This document shows, piece by piece, positions 26,035-34,046 of a DNA stretch of 64,000 nt (its first letter is position 1; every line of letters begins with the position of its first letter). The notes beneath the pieces are model-generated. The model searched no databases. It saw only the letters and a list, made by a program, of their open reading frames with translations, and was not told the origin of the DNA. The DNA comes from DATFVA01 sp963774455 (GTDB taxonomy: Bacteria > Bacteroidota > Ignavibacteria > Ignavibacteriales > Ignavibacteriaceae), in assembly GCA_963774455.1 (NCBI GenBank), contig CAVZFD010000006.1, positions 179,642-243,641 of the forward strand. The letters run 5' to 3'. Both the position numbers and the translations under genes were made by a program.

Positions 26035-26814
26035 ATGCGTGCTATATGGTCAGGAACAATCAGTTTTGGTTTGGTTAGCATCCCGGTAAGGCTATTCAGC
26101 GGTTCTGAATCTCATTCACTGGATCTTGACATGCTGAGGAAGGATGATCTTTGCCCTGTAAAGTATGCGCGGGTATGCCGGTCTGACGGTAAGGAGATTC
26201 CTTATGAAGATATCGTAAAGGGATATGAATACAGTGAGGGCGACTATGTTGTTCTAGAGGCGGAGGATTTTGAGAAAGCCAACGTTAAAATGACAAAAAC
26301 TATTGACATTCAGGATTTTGTGATGGAGGCTGAGGTAGATACAATATTTTATGAAAAACCGTACTACCTGGAGCCTGATAAAGGCGGAGACAAACCGTAT
26401 GCACTCCTGCGCGAGGCATTAAAAAAATCTAAAAAGGTGGGGATAGCGAATTTTGTAATGAGGAATCGTGAACACATTGCAGTAATAAAACCTTACGGAA
26501 AGCTTCTATTGTTAAATCAGTTAAGATACCATGATGAAATCCGTGATACGGAAGGATTAAACCTTCCTGAATCCAAATTAGTAAATGATAGGGAACTTAA
26601 AATGGCTATGTCCCTCATAGATCAGACGACAGCAAAATTCAAACCTGAAGAATATGAGGATACATACATAGAGGATTTGAAAAAAATAATCGAGGCAAAG
26701 GCCAAAGGTAAAAAGCCGAAAGTAAAAGGGAAAGAACCAAAGAAATCTAACGTGGTAGATATGATGACATTATTGAAAAAGAGCCTGGAAGAGAAGAAAA
26801 AACACGCAGCGTAA
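26035..26814 (+). CDS. ku: Ku protein, bacterial non-homologous end joining
   Basis: The 259-residue protein is a complete bacterial Ku. It opens with RAIWSGTISFGLVSIPVRLF and contains the DLCPVKYARVCRSDGKEIPYEDIVKGYEY segment in pieces, DFVMEAEVDTIFYEKPYYLEP, and the core MALIDQTT-like end (MAMSLIDQTTAKFKPEEYEDTY). A lysine-rich C-terminal tail follows. Ku forms a homodimeric ring on broken DNA ends and recruits LigD, whose modules are encoded 1.1 kb downstream on the same strand. No visible SD precedes the ATG. Confidence 0.97.
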   Translation: MRAIWSGTISFGLVSIPVRLFSGSESHSLDLDMLRKDDLCPVKYARVCRSDGKEIPYEDIVKGYEYSEGDYVVLEAEDFEKANVKMTKTIDIQDFVMEAEVDTIFYEKPYYLEPDKGGDKPYALLREALKKSKKVGIANFVMRNREHIAVIKPYGKLLLLNQLRYHDEIRDTEGLNLPESKLVNDRELKMAMSLIDQTTAKFKPEEYEDTYIEDLKKIIEAKAKGKKPKVKGKEPKKSNVVDMMTLLKKSLEEKKKHAA

Positions 26815-26834
26815 GTAAAGATCAGGAGAATAAT

Positions 26835-27476
26835 ATGAATAGATATGTAAATAGAAAGATAAAATATTTAGCCTGGGAATTGGTTCTTGTAATTGTGATT
26901 GTGTGGTTGGGAATGCAGATAAAAACGTATAAAACGACGGATGGTTCGTACGCTGCTATAGTGATAACTGAAAATGGTCCCGAAGATGAAATTGCGGCAA
27001 AACTTTCAATGTTTATTGAGTTTGTTAAAAATCATAAATCTACAGATCCGGACCTCGACCGGAAATACGTTAATAAAGGATTGATTTTCCTTTCGGGCGT
27101 TTTAAATGCAATGATACAAAATCATTATCAGGATAATTCCGGGATGAAGGTTCAAAGCGAAAAATTATTGAGTTTAAATGTGAAAATACTTAATAACGAC
27201 TCTTTATCGGCGGAGAATCTTAAAGAATCTTTATTAATGGCTTCAAAGATTATCGCACGGATACAGTCCTATGAATTTCCCGATTTATCTGACGCTTCAA
27301 AGGATCTTATAAATTCAGCCATGGAAATAGAACAGAATGAGACATTTGATATACTTAAATTCAGAACAGCTGACTTTTTTGAAAAATCGAGCAATATCTT
27401 TATTGCCATGGCTATTATAAAAGCGCACATAAATAATGAGATAGAAGATAATTTTTACAATATTAAGAGTACCTGA
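26835..27476 (+). CDS. Unknown protein with N-terminal membrane anchor
   Basis: The 213-residue product has one membrane segment near the N-terminus (LAWELVLVIVIVWLGMQI) and a largely helical soluble remainder with no cysteine. No family is recognised. An SD (CAGGAGAATAAT) precedes the ATG. The gap to ku is only 20 bp, so it is probably co-transcribed with it. Position between ku and the ligase suggests, but does not show, a link to DNA repair. Confidence 0.75.
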   Translation: MNRYVNRKIKYLAWELVLVIVIVWLGMQIKTYKTTDGSYAAIVITENGPEDEIAAKLSMFIEFVKNHKSTDPDLDRKYVNKGLIFLSGVLNAMIQNHYQDNSGMKVQSEKLLSLNVKILNNDSLSAENLKESLLMASKIIARIQSYEFPDLSDASKDLINSAMEIEQNETFDILKFRTADFFEKSSNIFIAMAIIKAHINNEIEDNFYNIKST

Positions 27477-27554
27477 TAGTTATTGACTTAATGCTGCAAT
27501 AATAGGATATTCAGGTAAACACCCTGAATTATAATTTTAAGCCAAGGAGAACTC

Positions 27555-27884
27555 ATGTCTGCTCCAGCCATTATGTTTGCTCTAAGTTTTTTGTTTGGAC
27601 TGCATATCTTATTTAATCTTTTCACCGGGAGGGACGCACCCATTACTTCTGTGGTACTCCATATTTTTGCTTTTTTGTCCGGTTTTATGATCATAAATAT
27701 TCCGGGCGATCTTTATAAAGGAGGCGATCTTACAGCAGCAGCTGTCTTAACCTGGCTGGCTCTTTTTATCGGAGCGGTTTTCCTTTTTAAAGATGTACTG
27801 TCTAAAACAAGACCCTCATCCATTTTAGGCGTAGTCTATATTCTCCTCATTGGTGCAGGTACATTTTTTATACTTAGCTCTTAA
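27555..27884 (+). CDS. Small integral membrane protein of unknown function
   Basis: The 109-residue protein is nearly all membrane: about four hydrophobic segments (IMFALSFLFGLHILFNLF, VLHIFAFLSGFMIINI, AAVLTWLALFIGAVFLF and GVVYILLIGAGTFFIL). AAGGAGAA lies eight bases before the ATG. It ends 9 bp before the phosphoesterase module of LigD, so it is very likely in the same transcript. No family is recognised. Confidence 0.75.
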   Translation: MSAPAIMFALSFLFGLHILFNLFTGRDAPITSVVLHIFAFLSGFMIINIPGDLYKGGDLTAAAVLTWLALFIGAVFLFKDVLSKTRPSSILGVVYILLIGAGTFFILSS

Positions 27885-27893
27885 AAGGTTTTT

Positions 27894-28493
27894 ATGCCCT
27901 TAAATAAGTACAAGGAAAAGAGAAATTTCAAAAAAACGCCCGAACCTTCAGCAGGAAAAAAATCACAAGGCGATGATTTAATCTTTGTGATTCAAAAGCA
28001 TAATGCTACTAATCTGCATTATGATTTCAGACTTGAGGTTGATGGCGTTCTTAAAAGCTGGGCTGTACCTAAAGGACCGTCGCTCAATCCTTCAGACAAA
28101 CGGCTTGCAATGATGGTTGAAGATCATCCATTTGATTATAAAGATTTTGAAGGAATTATTCCAAAGGGTGAATATGGCGGAGGTGAAGTGATAATATGGG
28201 ATAATGGGACTTATCACGCGCTCTCCACCCCGGATAAGAAAGAATCAGAACAACTGATGCGTGAGGGAATTAAAAAAGGCGAAATCAAATTTGTACTTGA
28301 AGGCCATAAATTAAAAGGTGAATTCGTTCTTGTTAAAATGAAGGGGAGGGGAGAAAATGCATGGTTATTAATTAAGCATCGCGACACCTTTGCTTCAAAA
28401 GAAAATATCCTTGACAAGGAGAATTCCGTAGTGTCGGGAAACAGCATTGAAGATCTGCAGAACGGTGATGTAAAAAAAAAATCCCGGAATTAA
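27894..28493 (+). CDS. ligD: LigD 3'-phosphoesterase module (first of three LigD frames)
   Basis: The 199-residue product is the PE domain of bacterial DNA ligase D. It shows QKHNATNLHYDFRLE, LKSWAVPKGPSLNPSDKRLA, MVEDHPFDYKDFEG and KGEYGGGEVIIWD, which supply the His, Asp and Glu metal ligands of the family. It ends in a linker (AWLLIKHRD...) with a stop at 28493, just after an A10 tract. In typical LigD the chain would run on into the ligase domain. The -1 frame from the A10 tract is open and continues into the ligase module, so this may be the N-terminal part of one protein. Confidence 0.9.
   Translation: MPLNKYKEKRNFKKTPEPSAGKKSQGDDLIFVIQKHNATNLHYDFRLEVDGVLKSWAVPKGPSLNPSDKRLAMMVEDHPFDYKDFEGIIPKGEYGGGEVIIWDNGTYHALSTPDKKESEQLMREGIKKGEIKFVLEGHKLKGEFVLVKMKGRGENAWLLIKHRDTFASKENILDKENSVVSGNSIEDLQNGDVKKKSRN
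28472..28481 (+). other. A10 homopolymer at the phosphoesterase-ligase frame switch
   Basis: Ten A residues lie in the lysine-rich linker. Moving from the phosphoesterase frame to the ligase frame needs -1 (or one extra A in the RNA) at this point. Tracts of nine or more A are known sites of transcriptional slippage, and of indel error in sequencing. Confidence 0.85.
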
Positions 28494-28558
28494 TCTCTTC
28501 TGTTAAAAAATACCTGGATAAAGCTCCTTCTAAAAAATATCCAAATAAAATAAGTCCT

Positions 28559-29512
28559 ATGCTTGCAACGCTGGTGGATGAACCATTCGACGACGAGAAC
28601 TGGATTTTTGAGATTAAATGGGACGGTTATCGTGCGATTGCGGAAATAAAAAACGGCGATGTAAATTTATATTCAAGAAACAATAATTCTTTCAATCAGA
28701 AATATAAACCTGTTGTAACTGCACTTAAGGCTGTAGAAAAAGACATGATACTGGACGGTGAAATTGTGGTGCTGGATAACAATGGGGGAGCCGATTTTCA
28801 TAGTCTCCAGAATTTTGGCAGCGCCGGAAAAGGACAGCTTATGTATTATGTATTTGATCTTATATATTTTGATGGTAAAGATTTAACCGGTCTACCCCTT
28901 GGGTCACGCAAAGAAATATTGAAAAACATCCTGCCCGATATTCCCGGGGTACGGTACAACGACCATATACTTAAAGACGGCAAAGCTTTCTATAACCTCG
29001 CCAGGGAGAAACAGCTTGAGGGAATAGTAGCAAAAAATATAACTAGTAAATATTACCGCAATAAAAGATCAAAAGACTGGTTGAAAATAAAAATAAAAAA
29101 ACGCCAGGAGGCAGTTATAGGGGGTTATACTAAACCTAAAGGAAGCCGGAATTATTTCGGGGCGCTGGTGCTTGGTGTTTATAACGGGAAAGGTGAACTG
29201 GAATATATAGGTCATACAGGCGGAGGCTTTACGGAAGAGGATTTGAAACAAATGTATGACAAAATTAAACCACTTGAGCAAAAAGATTCACCTTTTATTA
29301 AAAAACCAAAAACGAATATGCCGGCGGTCTGGTTAAAACCTGAACTTTTATGTGAAGTTGAATTCTCCGAGTGGACTGGTGAAGGCATGATGAGGCACCC
29401 TGTTTTTATTGGTCTTCGTGAAGATAAAAAGCCTGAAAATGTCGTTCGTGAATTGCCGGATAAAAAAAGCGGCTCCCAAAACAGAAAACGCCGGGAAGAA
29501 AGAGACTATTAA
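28559..29512 (+). CDS. ligD: LigD ATP-dependent DNA ligase module (second LigD frame)
   Basis: The 317-residue reading starts at ATG 28559, in the family motif PMLATLVDEPF, but the same frame is open back to 28469 and encodes a typical linker. The catalytic Lys lies in EIKWDGYRA (motif I), with LDGEIVVLD (motif III), LEGIVAK (motif IV) and WLKIKIKK (motif V) in order, and an OB-fold after it (AVIGGYTKPKGSR). No SD sequence lies before the ATG, which favours frameshifting or coupled translation over independent initiation. It seals nicked ends during end joining. Confidence 0.9.
   Translation: MLATLVDEPFDDENWIFEIKWDGYRAIAEIKNGDVNLYSRNNNSFNQKYKPVVTALKAVEKDMILDGEIVVLDNNGGADFHSLQNFGSAGKGQLMYYVFDLIYFDGKDLTGLPLGSRKEILKNILPDIPGVRYNDHILKDGKAFYNLAREKQLEGIVAKNITSKYYRNKRSKDWLKIKIKKRQEAVIGGYTKPKGSRNYFGALVLGVYNGKGELEYIGHTGGGFTEEDLKQMYDKIKPLEQKDSPFIKKPKTNMPAVWLKPELLCEVEFSEWTGEGMMRHPVFIGLREDKKPENVVRELPDKKSGSQNRKRREERDY
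29462..29468 (+). other. A7 homopolymer at the ligase-polymerase frame switch
   Basis: Seven A residues lie in the second linker. Moving from the ligase frame to the polymerase frame needs +1 (or one A fewer) here. In the ligase frame the reading then continues to a stop at 29512. Confidence 0.8.
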
Positions 29513-29519
29513 CTCAAAA

Positions 29520-30392
29520 GTGCTGAAATTATCAAACCTCGATAAGGTTTATTGGCCTGACGAAGGTTATACAAAAGGTGATCTTATAGAGTTTTATGAA
29601 AAAATAAGCGGCTATATTCTTCCCTACCTTAAGGATAGGCCCGAATCACTATTAAGGCACCCCAATGGAATTAATGGCCAAAGCTTTTTCCAGAAGGATA
29701 TAGTACAGCTCAATGCAAAATGGCTGAAGACAAAGAATATCTTCTCTGAATCCAATGATAAAAATATTAAATACCTGATCTGTAACGACAAGGAAACCCT
29801 GGTGTATATGGCAAATCTTGGATGCATTGAAATTAATCCCTGGTTTTCCAGGATAGATAACCTTGAGAATCCTGATTATTTTGTTATAGATCTTGATCCT
29901 GAAGAAATCGAATTCGATAAAGTCATTGAAACAGCCCACTGTGTAAAGGAAGTCCTTGATGAGGCAGGAGCCCAAAGCTTCTGTAAAACTTCAGGTGCCA
30001 CGGGTCTCCATATTTATGTCCCGCTTGGAGCGAAATATGACTATGATACTGTAAAGGAATTCGCACATATCATTGCAAAACTTGCTAACGCTAAAATACC
30101 GGAGATTACAAGCCTTGAAAGGAGTCCATCAAAACGGAAAAGAAAGGTTTACCTTGATTATCTTCAAAACAGAAGAGGACAGACCCTGGCTGCACCATAC
30201 AGCGTAAGGCCGAGACCGGGCGCCCCGGTTGCAACGCCTCTTGAGTGGAGTGAGGTAAAAGAAGGAATAAAACCCTCAGATTATAACATTAAAAACATCT
30301 TCCGGCGGCTGGGAAAGAAAGGAGATATTTTTCAAAAGATTTTAGCTGAAGGAATCGATATACAGAAGTGTATCGAAAATCTTAAAGGCTGA
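29520..30392 (+). CDS. ligD: LigD primase-polymerase module (third LigD frame)
   Basis: The module is an archaeo-eukaryotic-primase-type polymerase. Landmarks are LSNLDKVYWPDEGYTKGDL, LLRHPNGINGQSFFQKD, the metal site FVIDLDPEE, SGATGLHIYVPL, DYLQNRRGQTLAAPYS and VATPLEWSEV. GTG 29520 is the best start if it is translated alone; in-frame ATGs at 29409 and 29439 lie inside the ligase module. In typical LigD it is the C-terminal domain fused to the ligase. It fills gaps and adds ribonucleotides at broken ends. It ends near a convergent peptidase gene. Confidence 0.9.
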   Translation: MLKLSNLDKVYWPDEGYTKGDLIEFYEKISGYILPYLKDRPESLLRHPNGINGQSFFQKDIVQLNAKWLKTKNIFSESNDKNIKYLICNDKETLVYMANLGCIEINPWFSRIDNLENPDYFVIDLDPEEIEFDKVIETAHCVKEVLDEAGAQSFCKTSGATGLHIYVPLGAKYDYDTVKEFAHIIAKLANAKIPEITSLERSPSKRKRKVYLDYLQNRRGQTLAAPYSVRPRPGAPVATPLEWSEVKEGIKPSDYNIKNIFRRLGKKGDIFQKILAEGIDIQKCIENLKG

Positions 30393-30413
30393 TCCTTCCC
30401 GCTTTTGATGTTG

Positions 30414-32639
30414 TCACTTAAGGTGGTTCTCCAGGTAATCAAAATATACATTCAGCATAAGCATATAATTTGTCATACTGTAAAATGCTCCATGTCCGCC
30501 CGGCGGATATATCCTTAAGTCCGCATCTTTACCGGCATTCGTTAATGCGGTAAGCATCTGCATTGTGTTCTGAACATGAACGTTATCATCCATAGTAGAG
30601 TGTACAATTAACAAATTTCCGTCAAGATTGCCTGCATTATAAACGTTAGAGCTTTTATCATAGCCTTCTTTATTCTGATCTATTAAATCCATATACCTTT
30701 CGGTATAAATATCATCGTAGAGTCTCCAGTCGGTCACAGCTGAATTTGCTATACCGGTTTTAAATACCCCCGGGTGCATCAGCATCGTATAAATTGTTAT
30801 ATATCCCCCGTAACTGCTTCCCAAAATAGCTGTTCGGCTTGTGTCAACATATGGAAGCGTAGAAAGATAACTCATTGCCTCAGTGAAATCATTACTTTCC
30901 CATTTTCCGAGTTGCTTGTATACTATTTTCATAAATTGACTGCTGTAATTGCCATTCCCGCGGCTATTAACATCAATTATTATATAACCATTCTGTGCCA
31001 GCCACTGGCGCCAGCCATCGGTTTCAAATGAATTGAATACGCCTTGCGAACCAGGACCGCCGTACACGTCAAAAACTACCGGATATTTCCGGGTTGAATC
31101 AAAATCAAAAGGAAGGACCATCTCGCCGTCGAGTCTTGTACTGTCACTTGTGTTAAAACTGAAAAGCTTTGAAGGAGTATATTTATGAAATTGAATAAAC
31201 CTGGTTACTCCCTCATTATCTTCAAGCCTGGTAATTAAACTCCCGTTTGTATTCCATAATTCCACCTGTTTTGGAGTATTTACATCTGAGTATACATCAA
31301 TATAATAATTTGCGTTCGGAGAAAGATTAAATGAATGCCTGCCGGGTGCTTTTGAAATTTTTTGTTTCCCATTTCCATCAATTCCTATCGAGTATAAATG
31401 TCTTTCAAGGGGAGATACTTCAGTTGATGTATAATAAATCAGCTGTTTCCCGGCATTAATACCCTCAATGCCCGTAACATTCCATTTCCCTTTTGTAACC
31501 TGGTTTACCAGTTTGCCGTCATAATCATACCGGTAAATATGCTGGTATCCGTCTTTATCGGAGATCCAGAAAAATTCCTTTGTATTATCGGGGAAGTAAA
31601 TAAAATCTATAACACCCTCGAAGAAACTGTTGATGTCAATCCAGCTTTCTGACTGTTCTTCAAGAATTAATCTTTTACTGCCGTCCAGAACATTAAAAAA
31701 GTAGAACTTCATATCATTCTGCTCTCTGTTCAGAGTCATTACAGCCAGCTGATTCGGGACACTAGTCCAGTAAATCCTCGGAATATATTCTTCACTAACA
31801 TCCAGCCATATCCTGTTTCCGTCAGTAATATTGACAACTCCTATTTTGACCTTTGCATTAGGATCACCAACAAGCGGAACTCTGAATTTCACGTAATCCG
31901 GATGCTGGGTCTCATAATCCGTCATCTGAAAGACCGGCTCATTACTTTCATCAACCTGCCAGAAAGCAATGTATTTGCTGTCGTGAGACCATTCCCACCC
32001 TTTAGCTATGTCAAATTCTTCTTCATAGACCCAATCGAAATGACCATTGTAAACTGTATCTGAGGCATCGTCTGTAAGAGGCTTTTCGAGTCCTTCTTTA
32101 ATATTATAAACATACAGGTTGCCCTCCCTTTCAAGGCCTATATGGGATCCATCGGGCGAAAGTTCTGCAGTCCGGGCTTCGTTGACTACCGTCTTTAAGG
32201 TCTTTTCTTCTGTTGAATAAAGATAATAATCTGAGACTCCGGAGTAACGGTGTAAGGATCTGAAATTTGTCTCAAATAATAAATGCCTGAAATCATTTGA
32301 CCAACTGTATGATCTGTAATTAAAGGGTTCCCCGGTTAATGGAAATGTCATTTCTCCTGTATCTAAAAATAATTTATCCTTTTGAGATCCGGGAAAGAAT
32401 TGCCTTATCTCTTTGCGGCCGGTTTCCATATTTTTTACTGTGTAAGAATAACTTGTTCCGTTTTCCATCCATTGAACATTTTGGGGACCGGAGCTTCCCC
32501 TCAGGATATGTGTGGCAGAGAAAGCCTCCGGTATGCCGGAATACTCTTCCTTTACCTGACCCATAATGAGGATATTGCAGGCTAAGAGTATAGAACTGAA
32601 AATAATTATATACCGGGGGTGAATTTTTAATGGCATCAT
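30414..32639 (-). CDS. S9-family prolyl dipeptidyl peptidase (DPP IV type)
   Basis: The 741-residue protein has a signal peptide, an N-terminal eight-bladed propeller and a C-terminal alpha/beta-hydrolase domain. The DPP IV glutamate motif is visible as DWVYEEEF. The catalytic Ser lies in GSSYGGY, the Asp in STMDDNVH and the His in PPGGHGAF. It removes X-Pro dipeptides from peptides in the periplasm. ATG codons at 32639 and 32636 are adjacent. It is divergent from the transporter gene, with little space for promoters if the latter used its longest reading. Confidence 0.95.
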   Translation of the reverse strand: MMPLKIHPRYIIIFSSILLACNILIMGQVKEEYSGIPEAFSATHILRGSSGPQNVQWMENGTSYSYTVKNMETGRKEIRQFFPGSQKDKLFLDTGEMTFPLTGEPFNYRSYSWSNDFRHLLFETNFRSLHRYSGVSDYYLYSTEEKTLKTVVNEARTAELSPDGSHIGLEREGNLYVYNIKEGLEKPLTDDASDTVYNGHFDWVYEEEFDIAKGWEWSHDSKYIAFWQVDESNEPVFQMTDYETQHPDYVKFRVPLVGDPNAKVKIGVVNITDGNRIWLDVSEEYIPRIYWTSVPNQLAVMTLNREQNDMKFYFFNVLDGSKRLILEEQSESWIDINSFFEGVIDFIYFPDNTKEFFWISDKDGYQHIYRYDYDGKLVNQVTKGKWNVTGIEGINAGKQLIYYTSTEVSPLERHLYSIGIDGNGKQKISKAPGRHSFNLSPNANYYIDVYSDVNTPKQVELWNTNGSLITRLEDNEGVTRFIQFHKYTPSKLFSFNTSDSTRLDGEMVLPFDFDSTRKYPVVFDVYGGPGSQGVFNSFETDGWRQWLAQNGYIIIDVNSRGNGNYSSQFMKIVYKQLGKWESNDFTEAMSYLSTLPYVDTSRTAILGSSYGGYITIYTMLMHPGVFKTGIANSAVTDWRLYDDIYTERYMDLIDQNKEGYDKSSNVYNAGNLDGNLLIVHSTMDDNVHVQNTMQMLTALTNAGKDADLRIYPPGGHGAFYSMTNYMLMLNVYFDYLENHLK

Positions 32640-32647
32640 TATCTTTC

Positions 32648-32655
32648 TATTTTTG
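32648..32655 (+). promoter_or_regulatory. Candidate -7 promoter element of the MATE/ANKH-like gene
   Basis: TATTTTTG matches TAnnTTTG. A start about 10 bases further on would place the RNA 5' end downstream of the first in-frame ATG (32630), supporting initiation at TTG 32708. No clear -33 element is seen. Confidence 0.3.
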
Positions 32656-32707
32656 TACTGCTAAATTATTAAAAAGTATAACCTTATTTAAGCTCCGGGG
32701 CAAACAT

Positions 32708-34021
32708 TTGATCACTGACAAAAGAGAATCCCTGACCCTGAAGAAAATATTTATTTTCTGGCTGCCTCTGGCTGCCACATGGCTGATGATGTCAGTAGAA
32801 GGACCGTTTCTCGCAGCTTTGATTGCGAGGTTAAGTGAACCCAAGTATAACCTTGCTGCCTATGGGGTAGCATACTCTTTTGCATTAATCATCGAAGCTC
32901 CCGTAATTATGATGATGAGTGCATCCACGTCACTTGTGAGAAATTTCCATTCCTTCTCAAAACTCAGGACATTCACCTATACTCTCAACCTTCTTGTTAC
33001 ACTGGGAATGATTGTACTGATCCTCCCGGCCGTTTTTTATTATATTGCCCTCAATCTTATCGGCCTTCCCTATGAAGTGGCTCAACTTACCCATACAGCG
33101 TTGATTATACTGCTTCCCTGGCCCGCGGCTATTGGTTACCGCAGGTTTTACCAGGGGATATTGATAAGGAATAACCTAACAAAAAGGGTAGCATATGGAA
33201 CAATTGTACGATTGACATCGATGGGACTTACTGCTTTGGTTCTATATTTATTTTTTAAGGTTGATGGGGTGATTTTAGGTGCTTCCGCACTTTCAGCGGG
33301 AGTAACGGCTGAGGCTGTTGCAAGCAGGTTCATGGTTTCACCAATTCTGAAAAGAATTAAATCAGATGTACCATTGGACGATAATCAACTTGATTATAAA
33401 GTAATTTTTAATTTTTATTATCCCCTGGCGCTTACATCAATGATTACTCTTGGGGTTCAGCCGCTGGTTACTTTTTTTATGGGACAGAGCAGAATGGCAC
33501 TTGAATCGCTGGCTGTACTACCCGTGCTTACATCCTTTGTCTTTATTTTCAGAAGCCTCGGTTTATCATACCAGGAAGTAGTAATAGCTCTGCTGGGTGA
33601 GAATAGGGAAAATTATATTATTCTGAAAAAATTCGCGCTTATATTGTCGGCTTGCCTGGTGGGTGTTCTTTTCATAATTGCATTTTCTCCCCTGGCTGAT
33701 ATCTGGTTCAATTACGTATCCGGTTTATCGGTAGAGTTAACCATGTTCAGCATTATTCCTCTTAAGATTATGGCTTTTTTCCCGATGCTGACAGTATTAA
33801 TAAGTTTTCAGCGGGCGCTGCTGGTGCATGCAAGAAAAACTAAACACATAACTTTTGCTACCGTAATTGAATTCAGCGGGATTGTTGTTAGTCTGGTTAT
33901 CGCTATAAAAATACTATCTGTAGTAGGAGTGATTGCGGCTACTTCAGCGTTCGTACTGGGAAGGATTTTTGCGAATATCTATCTGGCAAGACCGGCCACT
34001 AATGTTATCCGGAATGTCTGA
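32708..34021 (+). CDS. Multi-pass transporter, MATE/ANKH-like
   Basis: From TTG 32708 the protein has 437 residues and about twelve hydrophobic segments. The longer reading from ATG 32630 would overlap the divergent peptidase start. LAAYGVAYSFALIIEAPVIM followed by ASTSLVRN resembles the progressive-ankylosis (ANKH) branch of the MATE/flippase superfamily, and a second half with FNFYYPLALTSMITLGVQPLV repeats the pattern, as in two-bundle MATE proteins. Human ANKH exports ATP/citrate; the substrate of bacterial relatives is not known. It is convergent with the SGNH gene. Confidence 0.8.
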   Translation: MITDKRESLTLKKIFIFWLPLAATWLMMSVEGPFLAALIARLSEPKYNLAAYGVAYSFALIIEAPVIMMMSASTSLVRNFHSFSKLRTFTYTLNLLVTLGMIVLILPAVFYYIALNLIGLPYEVAQLTHTALIILLPWPAAIGYRRFYQGILIRNNLTKRVAYGTIVRLTSMGLTALVLYLFFKVDGVILGASALSAGVTAEAVASRFMVSPILKRIKSDVPLDDNQLDYKVIFNFYYPLALTSMITLGVQPLVTFFMGQSRMALESLAVLPVLTSFVFIFRSLGLSYQEVVIALLGENRENYIILKKFALILSACLVGVLFIIAFSPLADIWFNYVSGLSVELTMFSIIPLKIMAFFPMLTVLISFQRALLVHARKTKHITFATVIEFSGIVVSLVIAIKILSVVGVIAATSAFVLGRIFANIYLARPATNVIRNV

Positions 34022-34046
34022 AAATGAGCTGATCCGGATTGATAAT

